A DNA stretch of 64,000 nucleotides from the NCBI GenBank assembly GCA_023055355.1, contig JALJCS010000015.1:16233516-16297515 (forward strand). Direction: 5' to 3'. Under the pieces are notes generated by a model, which saw only the letters and a list, made by a program, of their open reading frames with translations, did no database searches and had not been told where the DNA came from. This document shows, in pieces, positions 46,401 through 60,100 of the stretch (the stretch's first letter is position 1; each line of letters opens with the position of its first letter). Both the position numbers and the translations under genes were made by a program. The DNA is from Agelaius tricolor. Taxonomy: Eukaryota; Chordata; Aves; Passeriformes; Icteridae.

Positions 46401-48449
46401 TTGAGGTGATAGTTTACAAACACAATCAAAATTGTGTAATAAGTTCAGTTAAAAAATTGGTTTCATTCTTAGTTCATAAACTCCCCTGTCAATGACAAAA
46501 TATGCTATTAGTGGCCTCAGTACAGTTGTGAAAATATTCCTCCGTTACAATTGAATGTGCTGGGTGTTGGGGTTTTTTCTTCAATGTTGTGTGTTGTTGA
46601 GTTAAAAATGACAAAGCCCTGGATTTCTTCGTTCTTGCAATCTATTCTTTTCCCCTGACTTCCTGTTTTCATGAAATTTTAATCAGGCATTTAAAATAAA
46701 TAGCTATGCAGAGCCTCTATGCCTCTTTGAATGCTTGGGATGGATGTTTTGGGTAAAGTGATAGTCCAGAGACCTTGAGAGCATTTAATCCCATTCTAAC
46801 TTGGCAAGACAACAGAAAATTAAACCACTGAACTCTTCACTTCTAGCAGCCCTGGAAAGATTTTGGGGGAGGGATGTGGGAGATATTGGTGTGTGGGACA
46901 GGACAATGAAATTACAGGTCCATCTCTGTTCTCCCTGCTATGAACACTGGCAGCAATCAGACCAGTTTAGAAGGTCAGCTCTCTAAGAAAGGGAATGTGC
47001 AGCCCCTCAGTGCACACCCTGCACCTGGACAGCCAGGAGCCTGCTCAGTGCTCACCCTTGCATGGCCTCAGCCTGCAGCAGTTGTACAGTACCCACTACA
47101 TGACAAATTTGGGGCAGATTACACCAATGCAAAAAATGCCAGGAACCAGATTAGAACAGAAAAGAGGAGAACCTGGGAGAAGGACAGAGCCAGCCAGTGG
47201 GAATCTCACTGCCTCATAAGAGTTTGTGGCTGACAGGATAAAAGCTCCAGATTTTAGGAAATCCTAGGAAAGCTCCTTGAATTTCAGGGTCAATGGTTCA
47301 GTTATTAATGAAGGTGATATAATTTGATAGGAGAGTTGATGACCCCAGATCACAGCTAAGCCTGATCGCTGAGCCTTACACTAATTTAAACTTCTGTGGG
47401 ATTTTTATTATCAGACATATTAAGAGGTAAGTGCTCCATGGTACAGACAATAAAATAACAATGTACAAGTGGGCCAACAAATTGTTACAGAGTCAGACCT
47501 TTCATCAGGGACGAGTCATCTTCGCCTGGTCATGGTTTCCTGGAGAACTGTGTTTAAATTGGAGGCTTTTAACCACAGCCACATCTCCAGTTGCCTGTGT
47601 GTTTTGGAAACATTTCACTTCTACTGGCATGGGGGTCAAGGTTTTTTGTTTGAACCAGGAGGAAGACAGAAATGTTTACTCTGTAGTTGTATACACTGCT
47701 CAGTTCTAACAAGGAAGAATCAGTTGCCACCTCCAAAGAAAAAGAAGTGAGAGCAACTAAATCATGAAGCAAACTACAACAGCAGCTTAGAAAAATGGAG
47801 CCACTTTAGAGATGTGAATGAAAGTAAGAGGGAGGACCTACTCTTGAAGGGAGACATACTTGTCACAGCTCATGAGATGGCACAAGTAGTATCTTCTCTT
47901 GAGAACAATGAAAAGTTACAGGATTTCATGCCTAATGAGTACTTCCCAATTTTGGGGGTCCCTTTACCCTGATTTCTGCTTGACTCTTGTTTCACCCCAC
48001 CTACTCCCCTCCCAGCCCCAGCAGCAGTGTTTTTTGCTCTTGACATGTCTTTAAACCCTGCTCATAGGTGCAGGAGCATCATTTACACAGTGGGGAACAT
48101 CTTGCTTCTGTTCGCCACTGTGAGCATGGCAGAAATCTCCTCTGTGGCCAGCTCACCAGCCTCTCCTTGGCATGGCCCCTGACTTTGACATATCAAAAAT
48201 AGCAATATGAAAATGAAATAGGAAATATTTTCATAGAAAAAATATTCCAAGCAAAGCAAAACAGAGCGACTCTTGGCTCCTTGTCCTTTAACATGCATAT
48301 TCAATGTGCAGGAAGCTAGGAAGAGCTATTCATGGGGTTGGCTTGTTTTTGTTGGTTTAGGTTTGGGGGCAGGGGCAGCATTTTCAATGCATGCTGGATC
48401 CTTCACAAATTTTAATAAGTGGTTTAAACCACAGAACCACAGTGATCCC
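43498..48449. other. Unique DNA, nothing firm
   Basis: Includes a GC-richer part at 43600-44020 with chance frames and AT-rich stretches at 45150-46700. It also has an 8-bp-stem hairpin TCAAGTGT/ACACTTGA near 44658-44680 and an isolated donor-like AGAG|GTAAGTG near 47425. No exon, RNA gene or named repeat was recognised. Confidence 0.5.
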
Positions 48450-48483
48450 TTACCCCCCTCCTCCCCCCCCCTTTTTTTTTTTT
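48450..48483. repeat. Polypyrimidine tract, C-runs then T-run
   Basis: CTTACCCCCCTCCTCCCCCC followed by a T-run of about 12-13. Purely pyrimidine apart from one A. Confidence 0.9.
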
Positions 48484-51400
48484 ATGAAACAGCTTTTAAT
48501 TTCTGCAAGGACATTTCACTTTAAAAGGAAGAAAGGGCTTCTCCATAAGAGCTGTGCAGTGCAAAGCTTTTTCTAGTCATTTCCAACAATATATTTTGGA
48601 ACTGTTCCCAGTAAACAGGCCAGATTAGCTGCCTTTGGTTCACATTTTACATTGTTCCTGAGATAGGGGAGCTCTGAATAGCAGACTCTGTCCATACTGT
48701 TTGGTTGCAATAAAGCTAATTCTATTCAGTATACTATAGCAGTATGATAGCACTTGTGTAGGATTTCCCTTCGCTTGCATATTTATAGGGTCTTGTAGAG
48801 CTCTGCTGTAGCTCAGTGCCAGCATGAAGAAATCAAGCTGTCAGTAGTTTCTATTTTTGTCCCTACCTATAGTTTCAGTAATGACAAGTGAGTGAGGCAA
48901 CATATGCATTTCCCATCTACAGGAAAAAATTACTGTCTTCCTTCAGTGTCTTACATCTGTGCTACAACCTATTTTCCTAGGGCTTCAGATTATGTTAGCT
49001 GATAGTTAACATGTACAAGCACTGGTCAAGTGCAGTTGATTCACTGCATTAGTTGAACCACAAGAGGAAAAGTTCCAACAATTCAAAATTCCTGGTGCTT
49101 TTCCTTTCTGCCCTTAAAAAGAGGAGAAAAAAAAATCCTTCCTGGGAAATAGCTGTTCTTGTATCACATCCTGGCTCCTATCAAGCTTTGATCTGTACAC
49201 ACGTTCAAGCAAATGAGGATTCTCCACTTAAGATTAAGGGAGCTGCTAATTATATTTAATGTCCTCTTCTTGACCTCAGATGGTTAACTCATCGCTGCAG
49301 CTTCTGGGGGAATTGTTTCAATGAGAGCAGATAACCCCAAATCTGAGCTGTGGTCAGCAGCATGATGCCACACTGCCTCATCAGAGCAAATGGAAGGGAG
49401 CTGGGATCAGGATCCAATGCTAACAGAGAGACAAAATCTCCCAAAAGCTGCTCAATTATTCAGGCAATGCCTGCATTGTTCAAAACCTTCCCCCTTCTTG
49501 TAAATAGTAATTCTGATTTACCAATACTCCAGCCCCACCAGAGCATGGCCACCCATGAATGCTGCCAAATCCAGGCCAAAATTTGGGAGATGATGCTTGT
49601 GAGCCCCAGCAGATGGAAGACGCTGACTCTAAAGGCAGTGCCAGGGATGGCAGGCACGGCTTTGGCTTGACAGCATCAAGGCATTTACAGCTTCTGACAC
49701 GACTGCATCAGATCTTCAATGACCGCTAATAAAACGGAACTACACCCCACTGCTTTGAAAAGCAGCAACTCAGAACTCCTTCAGAGATTAGACTTATTTA
49801 AATAAGAGAAAGACACTGGGCTTTCACAAAAGCTCATAAGGAAAATAGCTTGGCAAGCTTGATAACAAGGAAAATACTCTTTTTCATATTCTTGCTTCTT
49901 CCTCCCAGCTCCATACTCTCCTTGCCTTCCCCATAGCCTAGAAAATCAGATATTTATCCTGCACTTAGTGCCTGAAGGGGAATGTGCTCACCCCAAAGTT
50001 CAGCACTTATCCATGCTGCTTCTCCACCTAAAGTGATTTTTTTTGTACCATTCTGGGGCTTCAACACACCACAAGGAACAGAATTAAGATAGGAGGACAG
50101 GGAGGCAGGGGACAAAGTAAGAACTGTTGGGCTGGGTTGTAAATAAAAAGCAGTCAAAATATGTTAAAAAATACAAGGCAGTGCTATAAATCCCTCTCTC
50201 CTGTGTGAGCCAAGCTACTGTGTTACAGAGCTGGAGGGGCTGTGAGACTTCCCGTTACTTTATAGTCCATGACGATCACCCTCTTGCAGTGCCACAGTAT
50301 AACAAGCAAATGTCCCGACTCCCAGGAAGCCTCTCATAAAAAAGAGGCACTACAGCCTCTTACAATACTCCAAATAAGAGAAGCAAAAAGAAAGGATTCT
50401 TGGCCATCCCCCCCCTTCCCCTGCCATAAACTTGTACTTATTTTGCTAATTTTGTTTTAATTGTGTGCTGCAGCAGAGGGTGTTGTAAGCTGGGGAGAAG
50501 GAGAGGGAGAGGAAGAGAAGGAAGGAGCCTAAAGCCAGGGAGCCTTCTTGCTTGTTAATACACAGGCAAAATGATATGCACATATACAGCTCTGAAAGCT
50601 ACCATGGGGAGGGAAGGAACACAAAGGAGCCATTTATTGCCTGAAAACTGTCTCTGAACAAACCCATTGTGTTAAAGTAATACAAATTCACAACACCTTC
50701 CTGCCTCTTTTTCCATCTGGATCTGGGCTAGTTTGGGTAAAGGGCCCTGCCACCCAGCACAAGTGCTGGGGCCTCAGACCCTGGCAGAGCTGGGATTGCT
50801 CAGCATCCTTGGAACGTCCCCTCTAAGGGCCAAATGCCATGCTGATAACACAGAGGTGAGAGGGAGGGAGGAAGAAAAGGAGAGAGAGAATAATTTGGCT
50901 TGGAGATTTTTAAAATCCATCAACTCATTTCTGGTCAGGCTGTGGGTTTATCGAGAGAGGCAATTTAAATCCAAGAACCAGAAGAAGGTATCTTTTGATG
51001 TAACATTTTATTCTTTTTCTGAATACAAAGTTATTCCAGGCAATGCAGTTGGCCTGAAATAGTTACCAGTTACAAAACCGGGACTGTTTCTATCTCCCCT
51101 CCTCGTGCAATGCAAAGAAGATCCTCCCGCTGAGCTCCAAAGTAGGGGAAAAGCTATTAATTAAAAATAATTCTCCACGTTAAGGCTTGCTGCCTAAAGC
51201 TCAGCTAATATTAAGGAAATTCCAGCAGTTCGCTCCCTGCTGCTGGAGGCTTTTCTTTCTCTATTTTGTTTTGCTAAGCTCTTTGAGAAGAAGGGGATAT
51301 GGATATCACCTTGAAGGCTCCAGCCCCTTCCATCTCCTCCCTGAAATTCAGGCTCTGCTCTTTCTCTCTTTGGGAAGAACCCAACCCATCAGATTGGATT

Positions 51401-54400
51401 ATCCTGGAAGGGAGAGCAGGTTTACTTTCTTTACACCTTCTTTTCAACCTGAGGTGAAGAAGGGGAATGTCCCCTGACCTTGGTGCCACCCAAGTGTTCA
51501 GCACCAGTCAGAAGAGCTTTCCCAGCTCACAGCAGGGCTGCCCCTCATCCTGGCTCCAGCCCCACGTTCCTGCTGAGCATCACAGCTCTGCTTCTCAAAA
51601 TACCTGCCCCAAATTTTCAAGCCTCAACCACACTCTCCTCAGCCATGTTCAGGCATTGCTTCTTCACAAGAAATTGCCCACGTGCAAATCCAAACCTGCT
51701 TCTCTGGCTGGAGTCCCACAGATGCACTGTCCCAGACCCTGGGACACAGGACCTACACGATAACAGCTAATATGGGAGAAGTATCTTTCAGTTCTGCTTT
51801 TTGATGGCAACGTATTTCATTTCATTAATGTTAAATAGCACAGAAAACTTCCAAAAACATTTTAAAAAAACCTTCTACATTTCATCAGGTGTTGTCACAG
51901 TGCTTGAGAAATGTAGAAAGAGTACAAAAATGGAAATCTGAAGAAAGAAGAAACTAATCAAACTTCAAAAACATTCTTTTTTTTTTGTGCTGGGAAAGGG
52001 TTGGGTAAAGCTAACACTTTAACACCTAAACACTATAGAACTGCAGCAAATAGGCTGATTTTGACAGTGACAATACAACTGCAAAATTCCTGCCATTATC
52101 TCAAAGCACATCTTGCACTATTATTTTCTTAACAGTTCTATACAGTTAAAAACATCCTCTTTGTTTCCATGATTTTCTTCTGGATTCATATTTCATGCAG
52201 GAATGTTTTAGAGAAAGGACCCCCAAAAGCCTGTTTTATCAAATTCTAACTTTTACCATTTCAAACCCACTAATGCTGAAATTTGATGTACAAGCTGTCA
52301 GAACAAAAGCCTCTCTTCAGTGCACACATTTTGAAGCCATTACTTTCATTTTTTCAAGCAACAACAAGAACAAAAAAAGGAATACCTTCAGTATTTTCTA
52401 TGATTCCAAATTTCTTTTTGAAGTTCCTTAAGCCTCAAAAAGGTTTAGTTAAAACAATTTCTATGTTTTTGGGCAGTAAGTTTTTAGCCCGCATTTTTCA
52501 AGTGTGCTTTTCTAAATATTCTTTTCTACTGAGATAAAGGTTAAGAGAAGGTAGTGACAAAGACAGTATATGATGGGGAAAAGTATTTCATACACCACTG
52601 TGAATTTACATAGAGCTGTCAAATGTGTTATACCAAAAAGGATTCCACTAGGACAGACAAATAACCTCTTCATTCTTGAGCATTAGTCTTAGGAAGATGT
52701 GAATTTAGATCTTGATTCATTAAAGTGTTAAGTCCATACAGGCACATATAGCTGAGTCTGACTCAGATCAGAGAGGCTGGAGATCAAGTTAATTTTGTAC
52801 TTACATGAGGATTTTGGTCCAAAAAACCCGCAGAGCTAGCACTGAAAGAACAAATCACCCGTCATATCCATGCTTTCTCTCAAAATCATGACTGCACCAC
52901 AGTGCCAACACACATACAGCAAGTCCAGATTAACATATTCCCTTGGGATTTTCTGGAGGACTCTAAGCACAGATTACCTGGAGCTTGCCATGAATCTCTA
53001 TTCACTGGTGACACGGGATTCATACTGGATAGGCACCTCAGAGAAGGAAAGTTGTTCTTTAAACTGTCTCCTAAGCAAAATGTGGCATTTATTTCTTCTG
53101 AATTTCAGCAGTGCAGATCATGTAACCCATGATGTTGATCCCTTATGCTACCACTACCCCTTTTGCAGATAAAATTACTCTCTGTACCACTGCTGCTGTG
53201 CAAATCTATGATAAATATTGCTTAAATTCATCAATAGCATTCAAACATTTCTTTCAGCCAGTCATGTGAACTGTACTCTCGATTTTCTGAGTTCTCATCC
53301 TGCCCTTAAAACTGTTTACCCAGCCTGAGTTCACACACATTCACATTGTCTCAGTGAGTAATTCAGGTTGTTCCATGGGCCACATCGATTCATCAGCAAA
53401 ACCTTAACGTGAGCTATTTTGAGCCAAAAAACACAGGATGTTTTACTTGAACTGCACAGGCAGCATCTTTCCCAAAATCCCAGCTGAAAGATGTGGTGCT
53501 CTCTGTGAGCAGAGGAGTAGCAGTCTTACAGCTCCCTACTCGTCTTTCATGGGAAATTCATCCCAAATATCTGCAAGAGAAATTACTCAATACAATACTG
53601 CTGCCTGCATCACATTATTTATACTGCAATAAATACAAATCAAACACCACTTTTGATGTAAAAGCTACCAATTGAGAATTTCACTTCCACATGAGGCTGC
53701 TTCCATTTCCTACAGTGATATTAATTTCTAATTTTTCCTCCTGTCTCTGCAATTACTTTTTAAGCTTCTCTATTTCACTTCATAAATCCCACTCATAAGA
53801 CTACAAGTCACCAAGATGCCATCTGCTGAAAAACAGAGTGATGGAAAGTCTGAATAATACACTGAGTCAGGGTTATAGATGCTACATTTTGACACATTCA
53901 GAGGCATAAAGTGGGGGGGAATAGATTAATAATTACTTTACCTGAAACTAAATCAGTTGTTCATTACAGGCCTGACCACAGGCTGAAGCTGGTTCTATAA
54001 ATACCTTGGTTTGGTCTGATCTAATACAAACACACTGGGTATGCAAATATTCCACACTCCAACGGCAAGATGCTTTTTCTGATAGTTCTTGCTTTAGCAT
54101 GTCAATCTGAAGCCTTGATTGCTTTTCTCACACTTCTTTGGATGAAAGGACATAAACAGCTATGAAAACCAGTTCTTTAATATGCTACTCTTCAATTCAA
54201 TTCAAACATACACTTATTGCAAAAAGAACAACATGAACTGAGAAAAAAAAAAAAAACCAGAATGGAGAGCACCATAATGTAATAGCAAATGCAAAGCAAT
54301 TTTCATTTCTGGATCCTGGAGGATGCATGTACAGAGCAATTTTTCTACTATACAGCAAGAAAGGGATGAGGGGGAGGAGCACATGGGGACAGCTTATGAA

Positions 54401-56231
54401 GGACTGCTTTTTAACTCAAATACTACATTTTTGCAAGCTTTTAAAAACCACTGCTAATAATTTATATTTGGTATGATGGAGAGTGTATACATAATATTGC
54501 AGAGGACAAAAAGGCCCTAAATCTTTCTGGCTTGGATTCTTTGACCTCAAGAAGTTTAGTCTGAAAACATTTGTTACATGATGAAAAGCTTTGTGAGAAT
54601 GCTAATGCCATTCTTAAAGGGTTAATGATGCCTAACTGATTGGCACTAAAAACTAGATTTCATTTGGTATAGTGACAGGGAAACTCTGCCACCAGGAGTA
54701 TACATTCATGCCCACATTATTATAGGACAATTTAGATCATCTTATTTTAAATTTCATGGCTCTGTAACACAGATGTAAATCAAAGTCAGTGAGGCAAATG
54801 ATGATTTTTCCATAGTGAGATTTTTATAGTCTTGATCTTGAAAATATGCTTTGGGCCCAAGCTGTCTATCAAAATACTTTGAATTAGCCAAAGGAATTTT
54901 TGTTGCTGCTAGTGTACAATTAGAAACAGAAAACAAAAGCAGAAAGCTTTCAGAACAAGGCATGTCCCATCATTTTTTAAATCTGGGCTATACTAACTAT
55001 TACTATTTATAAAAGCTGGAGACATGAGGTATTCAGGTCCAGTTACATGAGAATATTGAAATGGAGACATTTCAAACTGAAATCCTGGGTACACCTAGAA
55101 TATCATATGCTGTTTGTGTGGCTGAAAGCACTACAAAAAAATACATGTGCTTATTTTGTGTACATGTATAGAGGCACGTGTGTATGTGTACACCTGCACA
55201 TATAATTTGCTACTGAAGGATTTCAGGCATTTAATTGCGTGATTGTAGCACAGATTCAGTCACATCCAAGCAATTCCTTACTTTAATAAAAACACTGTAC
55301 ACTGACATATTGGTTGTCTACTTTTTTAAACCTGATTTATCCATCACTTCCATTTCCAGATTTGACTTATTGGTCAATTCCTTTCTAACGTTTGATACAC
55401 TGGTTATTTTCTTTTCAAATTTGATTAAAGCACATAACACAAGTCTTTTCAGATCTGTTTCTAAATGTTACACATATATCTGGAATATACATTTAAAATC
55501 TTAATTCCAAAACTTTCTTGATTAATAATTCATCTCTTCTTATCTTGGGATAGTCTTTCTTATATGCCAGTATAATCTGAATTAGATGAAACAAGCAATT
55601 ACACTGGACATAAAATACAGTAAATGTAGCTTTACAATAAATTGCTATCTGTGAAGCTTTAAAGAGAGCCTGGAGATTTTTAAAAAAGCATTAACACAAA
55701 ACAGGTAAAATTTGAGTTCTAGCTTCAACATTTTTATGCTCTAGAGTTACACACTGCAAAGGCAAACAAAAGAGAATTCATGCTGTGCATCTCTAAGTGC
55801 TCGGGGAATATCAGAGAGGGAATCTCAATGTAAAAACTTAGTCAGGAAAAAAGACACAGGGCCAAATCTTTGTGGGAAAAAGACAGGTGCAGAGTTCCAG
55901 AAAGGGCTCCCTGGTCTGAGTTCAACATCCACTCAAGACAGAACCAGGTGCAAGATCAAACTTCAAACAGGATGAGAACCTGATGGAGCTAGAGACTCCA
56001 CAGTGAAAGCAATGAAAGGAGGAGGGTGAGCCTCGACTTTCTGGCCAAGCTCCAGTACAGGTAATTAAATTTTACCTAACTAAATTCCCTCTACACCCTC
56101 AACAAGATACATGTTTGTTATCCACTTCTTAATCTGCCCCAAACTGGGGGCAGGGCTGTTTTACAGAGCCAGGCAGCTGCTGGGTTCCACTGGTGCATGA
56201 AGGGAACCATATCCATCCATCTCTTATCTGC
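48484..56231. other. Long unique AT-rich stretch, nothing recognised
   Basis: Nearly 8 kb without a recognisable transposon, exon or RNA gene. Minor items are a 13-A tract near 54243-54256 and a small inverted repeat CTGAGT-CTG-ACTCAG near 52754-52768. Open frames are short and lack coding character. Confidence 0.55.
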
Positions 56232-56315
56232 CTCACAGCGCTGTTTTGAGGGCTATTTAATAAATATTTGGGAAGATGAAAGACCTCCAGGAAGTGCAAA
56301 GCACTATTATTTCAC
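56232..56315 (+). mobile_element. MIR-family 3' half relic
   Basis: CTCACAGCGCTGTTTTGAGG-GCTATTTAATAAATATTTGG then AAGTGCAAAGCACTATTATT matches the MIR 3' half. That half reads CTCACAGGGTTGTTGTGAGG, then ATTAAATGA, then AAGTGCAAAGTATTATTATT. The landmark order is correct. Confidence 0.65.
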
Positions 56316-57070
56316 ACTCACCTCTGAGCAGATCTCTAGATAAACTGTATGACCGGGGAATTCAAACAGGTACATGAATGGATTTCAGAATTAGCCCCAC
56401 AAATGGTCCCATCCTGCCCAGGCTTGAGCAGGTCCCAGGAGGAGCTGAACACCAGAGAAATGGACAGTGCTCCTCATGCAGCAGGAGATGCTCACAAAAC
56501 AGGGTTGGCTTTGAGGGATATCCATTTGTGCTTTAGGACACTTCTATGGTTTTGGTAAGAGTTCAGAACAACCACCACCAAAGTCAAAAGAAGATTTTCC
56601 ACTGAGTTTGGTGAAAGAAGAAATGGAAGGAGCAGTGGTGTGCAATGGGCAGGGCTGATCTGAGGTTTTTACACAGCTTCCTTCTAGCTACATGACTAAA
56701 AGTAAGAAGAAGGGAAGAGATAGAGATGAATATGACTTGGAGTTGCCAGGGTCAAAGTGAGGATGTATGTCCCACCTCTGGCCCTGCCAAATAAATAAAA
56801 TAGTAGTAGTAAAACTGGCAGTAAGGAGTAAAAACCTGGCAGTTGTTGCTACAATGCCTTGTTGTTACAATGTAGGGAGATCTCCTCTCTGACCTCTCAC
56901 AGGACACTTCATGGCAGGAACAACTGGGGCTGTTGGCCTTAGGTAGAGCACAGGGCTCTGCATTAAGATCAATCTGTGCTGCAGTTGGAAATTCATCTCT
57001 ATCAATCATCAACACAAGGAAGGAAGCTGGCCCGGGATGGCCTGATCCCCTTGGTTTCTCTTGACATCTA
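56316..57070. other. Unique DNA, nothing recognised
   Basis: The minus strand from 57264 to 56752 is open for 170 codons, the longest frame in the window. It lacks any domain and crosses the tandem duplication at 57071, so it is not called as a gene. Confidence 0.5.
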
Positions 57071-57122
57071 AAAACCACCATGACACTTAAAAAAATAAAA
57101 CCACCATGACACTTAAAAAACA
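57071..57122. repeat. 26-bp tandem duplication, two copies
   Basis: AAAACCACCATGACACTTAA plus an A-run is repeated at 57071-57096 and 57097-57122, with differences only in the last two bases. It looks like a recent slippage or replication duplication. Confidence 0.95.
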
Positions 57123-60100
57123 AAACACAGGCTCTCAGTTTTAAATGAGCTTCCTTAAAAAGATCTGACCTCAGTGCTGCCAGCGCCCTGGTGCAAGAAG
57201 CTGCCAAGATGTCCCCACTGGGAGCAGCATGGCTGTTCCTGTAGTTGTCCCTGACCCTTCCCACAGCAGGCTCCTTCCCTGTGCTGGCTGCAGATCACTG
57301 TGGGTCAGTGCTCCCAAGAAACACTTTTCCTACCAAAATGCCTCTGTGCATTGCCTTTGGGTGTTCATCTCCTGCATATCAAGAGTCCAAGCATGATCAT
57401 CCCAGATCCTTCCAAAGCCCACCAAAACCATGGAAAAAAGGGGTTGAGCAGGTACCCCCATGTCATGACAGCTCATACCCCAGAAAGCTGCATCTTGGCT
57501 GTTGACTCGTCCTCCTTTGACTGAGTGCAGCATCTCTTTATGTGGACAACGAGAAAGCAGAGAAAGCTATTTAAATTTATACTTTCCCATATTCAGTTAT
57601 TAAGATACAAATAGGCAGCAATTACCAAACCATTCTTGGGATGGATTAAATGTTGCCATTTTTTTTATCATCCAAAACTCACCAAGTTTTGGGTTTCCGT
57701 TCTGGTTGGTTTGTTGGTTGGTTGGAGTTTTTTGTGGTTTTAATTATGGTAATTATATTATTCATCTTTTGGACAAAACAGAGATTTCAGAACTGCTCAA
57801 TAAATCTATGTGCTTCTGTATATTAAAATCTAGTGTAGCATAGCAGAAGCATGCAAAAAATTTTGTTAATTCTTTTCTAGAAAAACTAACAGAGCAGAAG
57901 TTGCCTGTTTCCCACAGCCAGGCACCTTGAATTTGGGGAAACCTAATTACTCATTTCCCATAAAGTAGAGCAGCCTATTTCCTGGCCCCATAAAGGTCTG
58001 AATGAGGGCAAACCATTCCCACCAAATGTCTTCAACCTGAGGGCTCAGAAGAAGACACCATGAGATAAAAGACATAGCTACACCTCAGAAGATGGGGTCC
58101 ATTACCACATGTGAGTGAGCAGGCAGATGTCAAAGGATGAGAGCAGCAATGGCCTCTGGATGTTCACTGACATTTTTTGAAATGTCTAAAATGATCTTGA
58201 GCTCCCTAATTTTCATATGAATCCAGTAATGACTTCCTGTCCTCCTCAACCATTCCAAAAGTCAATGCTATGCTGTCCAAGACAAACTACCCTCTCAAGA
58301 GGAACTAGGAAAAGACTTATGCCCCAAGTGAATAATATTCAGCCCCCTCTTACTTTCCCAGCAGAGCTTCCCCTCTCTTTTCCACTCTGCCAGCATTTCC
58401 CACACAGCACAAATCCACATGTGAACGTTTCACACAGCAGGGAGCCAGTTCTCACACCAGCAAATGCCAAACCCTCCAGAACCCTTAAAACAAACACAGC
58501 ACTGTTTGCATCCTGCACTTGTTGAAATGTAAAATGGACCTGATACCTTGGGTTTCAGCTGCTGGCTTCTCTCTGAGACAGAGTTTCAAGACAAAGAGGT
58601 TACGTGTGGCTACAGCATGGAAGTGGTTTCAGTGAGATTTTTATACAACCTAGTTCCCACCACAGCTCAGAGAACATCCCTCAGTTTCAGAGGTGTCTGC
58701 TGCTGGTGTGGGTGGCTCGGACAAAAGATGGGATCTCTTTTGTGCTGACTGTGTTTCCAAGAAGTGGTTTACCACTTACACTACCCTGCAAAGCTTACTG
58801 TGCTTCCAGCAGAGAAATGCAGCATCGGAGCCATTGGCTGTCACCGCTCATGTGTCACCAGAGCTCTGAACGTGCTGCCACAGGAAACTACACAATTATC
58901 CTTTCCAAAAGTGGACAGAGCTTATAGTGTTAAGCAAACATCATGTTGAAACAAACAAGCAAACAAAGAAACAAGCAAAAAAACCCAAATCTAACCCATA
59001 CCACCCACAAAAATATGCAGAACAATCCCCCCACCATTACAGCTATTGGCTCTCACTCTGTTCACCTATTGCTGCACACAGGGCATCTACATCTAGAGGA
59101 AAACAAGGAACAGATGTTGGTTGATTGAAAAACTTGAGCCTTCCATTGTTTTATTGACTTGTCACCACAGAGAAATTTGCTTTAATTTACTTTAAAAGTA
59201 AATGACTTGATCTTCATAAAACTGGTGGTAAGTCACAGTTCTTAATGAGGACGTTAAACAAGGGTTCTGTTTAACAACCAGAGGCACCAATTCCAAATGC
59301 AATGCCTATTTGAACAGACACATCTATCTTCTCTTTTGAAACACCCTGGTTTATTTTCAAGATGTTCAACATACTCAGGGAAAAAAAGAAGCCTTTGAGT
59401 CCTTGAAAGCTTATGCTAAAGCTTAAGGCTTTTTTTCCCCCTTCATGATACTTGATTGTACCAGATTGTACCAAGTAACTTCTTTTTTTTTTCTCCTTTA
59501 TTCCTGAATGAAGTAATTCATATCTAAATAGAGACCTTTTGAACTCTACTGGCTTCAAGATAATCTACAATGTAACCGAGGAAAAACGTGAAAGAAGGAA
59601 AAAAATGGCAGGAGTTCAGGGGCTTAAAATCAGGAAAAGACCTTCAACTTTTTAAATATGAACTACCAGCTACTGCCAGCCCCACATGCAAGCCTTGATG
59701 TTTTTGAGACATTCAATTCATGTCCCCAGACCCAAACTCCAGTATTGCCACACCAAATCAAACAACACTGATGACTGTCAGTGGGAATGGTGTCTCCTAG
59801 GTAATGCAAAGTGAAAGGTCTTCAGACCGTCACCAGAACAGGTGAAGGATGTAGGAAGGTTCATGATCTTTTCCTGGTCTTTCTTTATACTACAAAATTC
59901 ACACAACTATGCAAGAAACTTTAGCTGCACCTTTTTGGAAGCAAATTGCAATTTACAACTTACATCTCAGGTGACAGCTGAGTTTTCTACCAACTAAATA
60001 GGCCACATTCTCTGCCTTGGTCCCAGGTTTTGTGCAGAAGACCTGGAGGAAGACAAAGGAATGGTGGACCAAGATGTACAAAGATGCCCAAGTGATCTCT

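Noticed and set aside
56752..57264. 170-codon minus-strand open frame, the longest in the window
   Set aside because: No domain, composition not protein-like, runs through a 26-bp tandem duplication and a Tyr-rich AT stretch, no splice context.
57330..57505. Cysteine-containing MPLCIAFGCSS segment reminiscent of a THAP zinc-finger start
   Set aside because: Only the first cysteine pair resembles the family; the later C-x2-H pair and the conserved Phe/Trp/Pro positions are absent.
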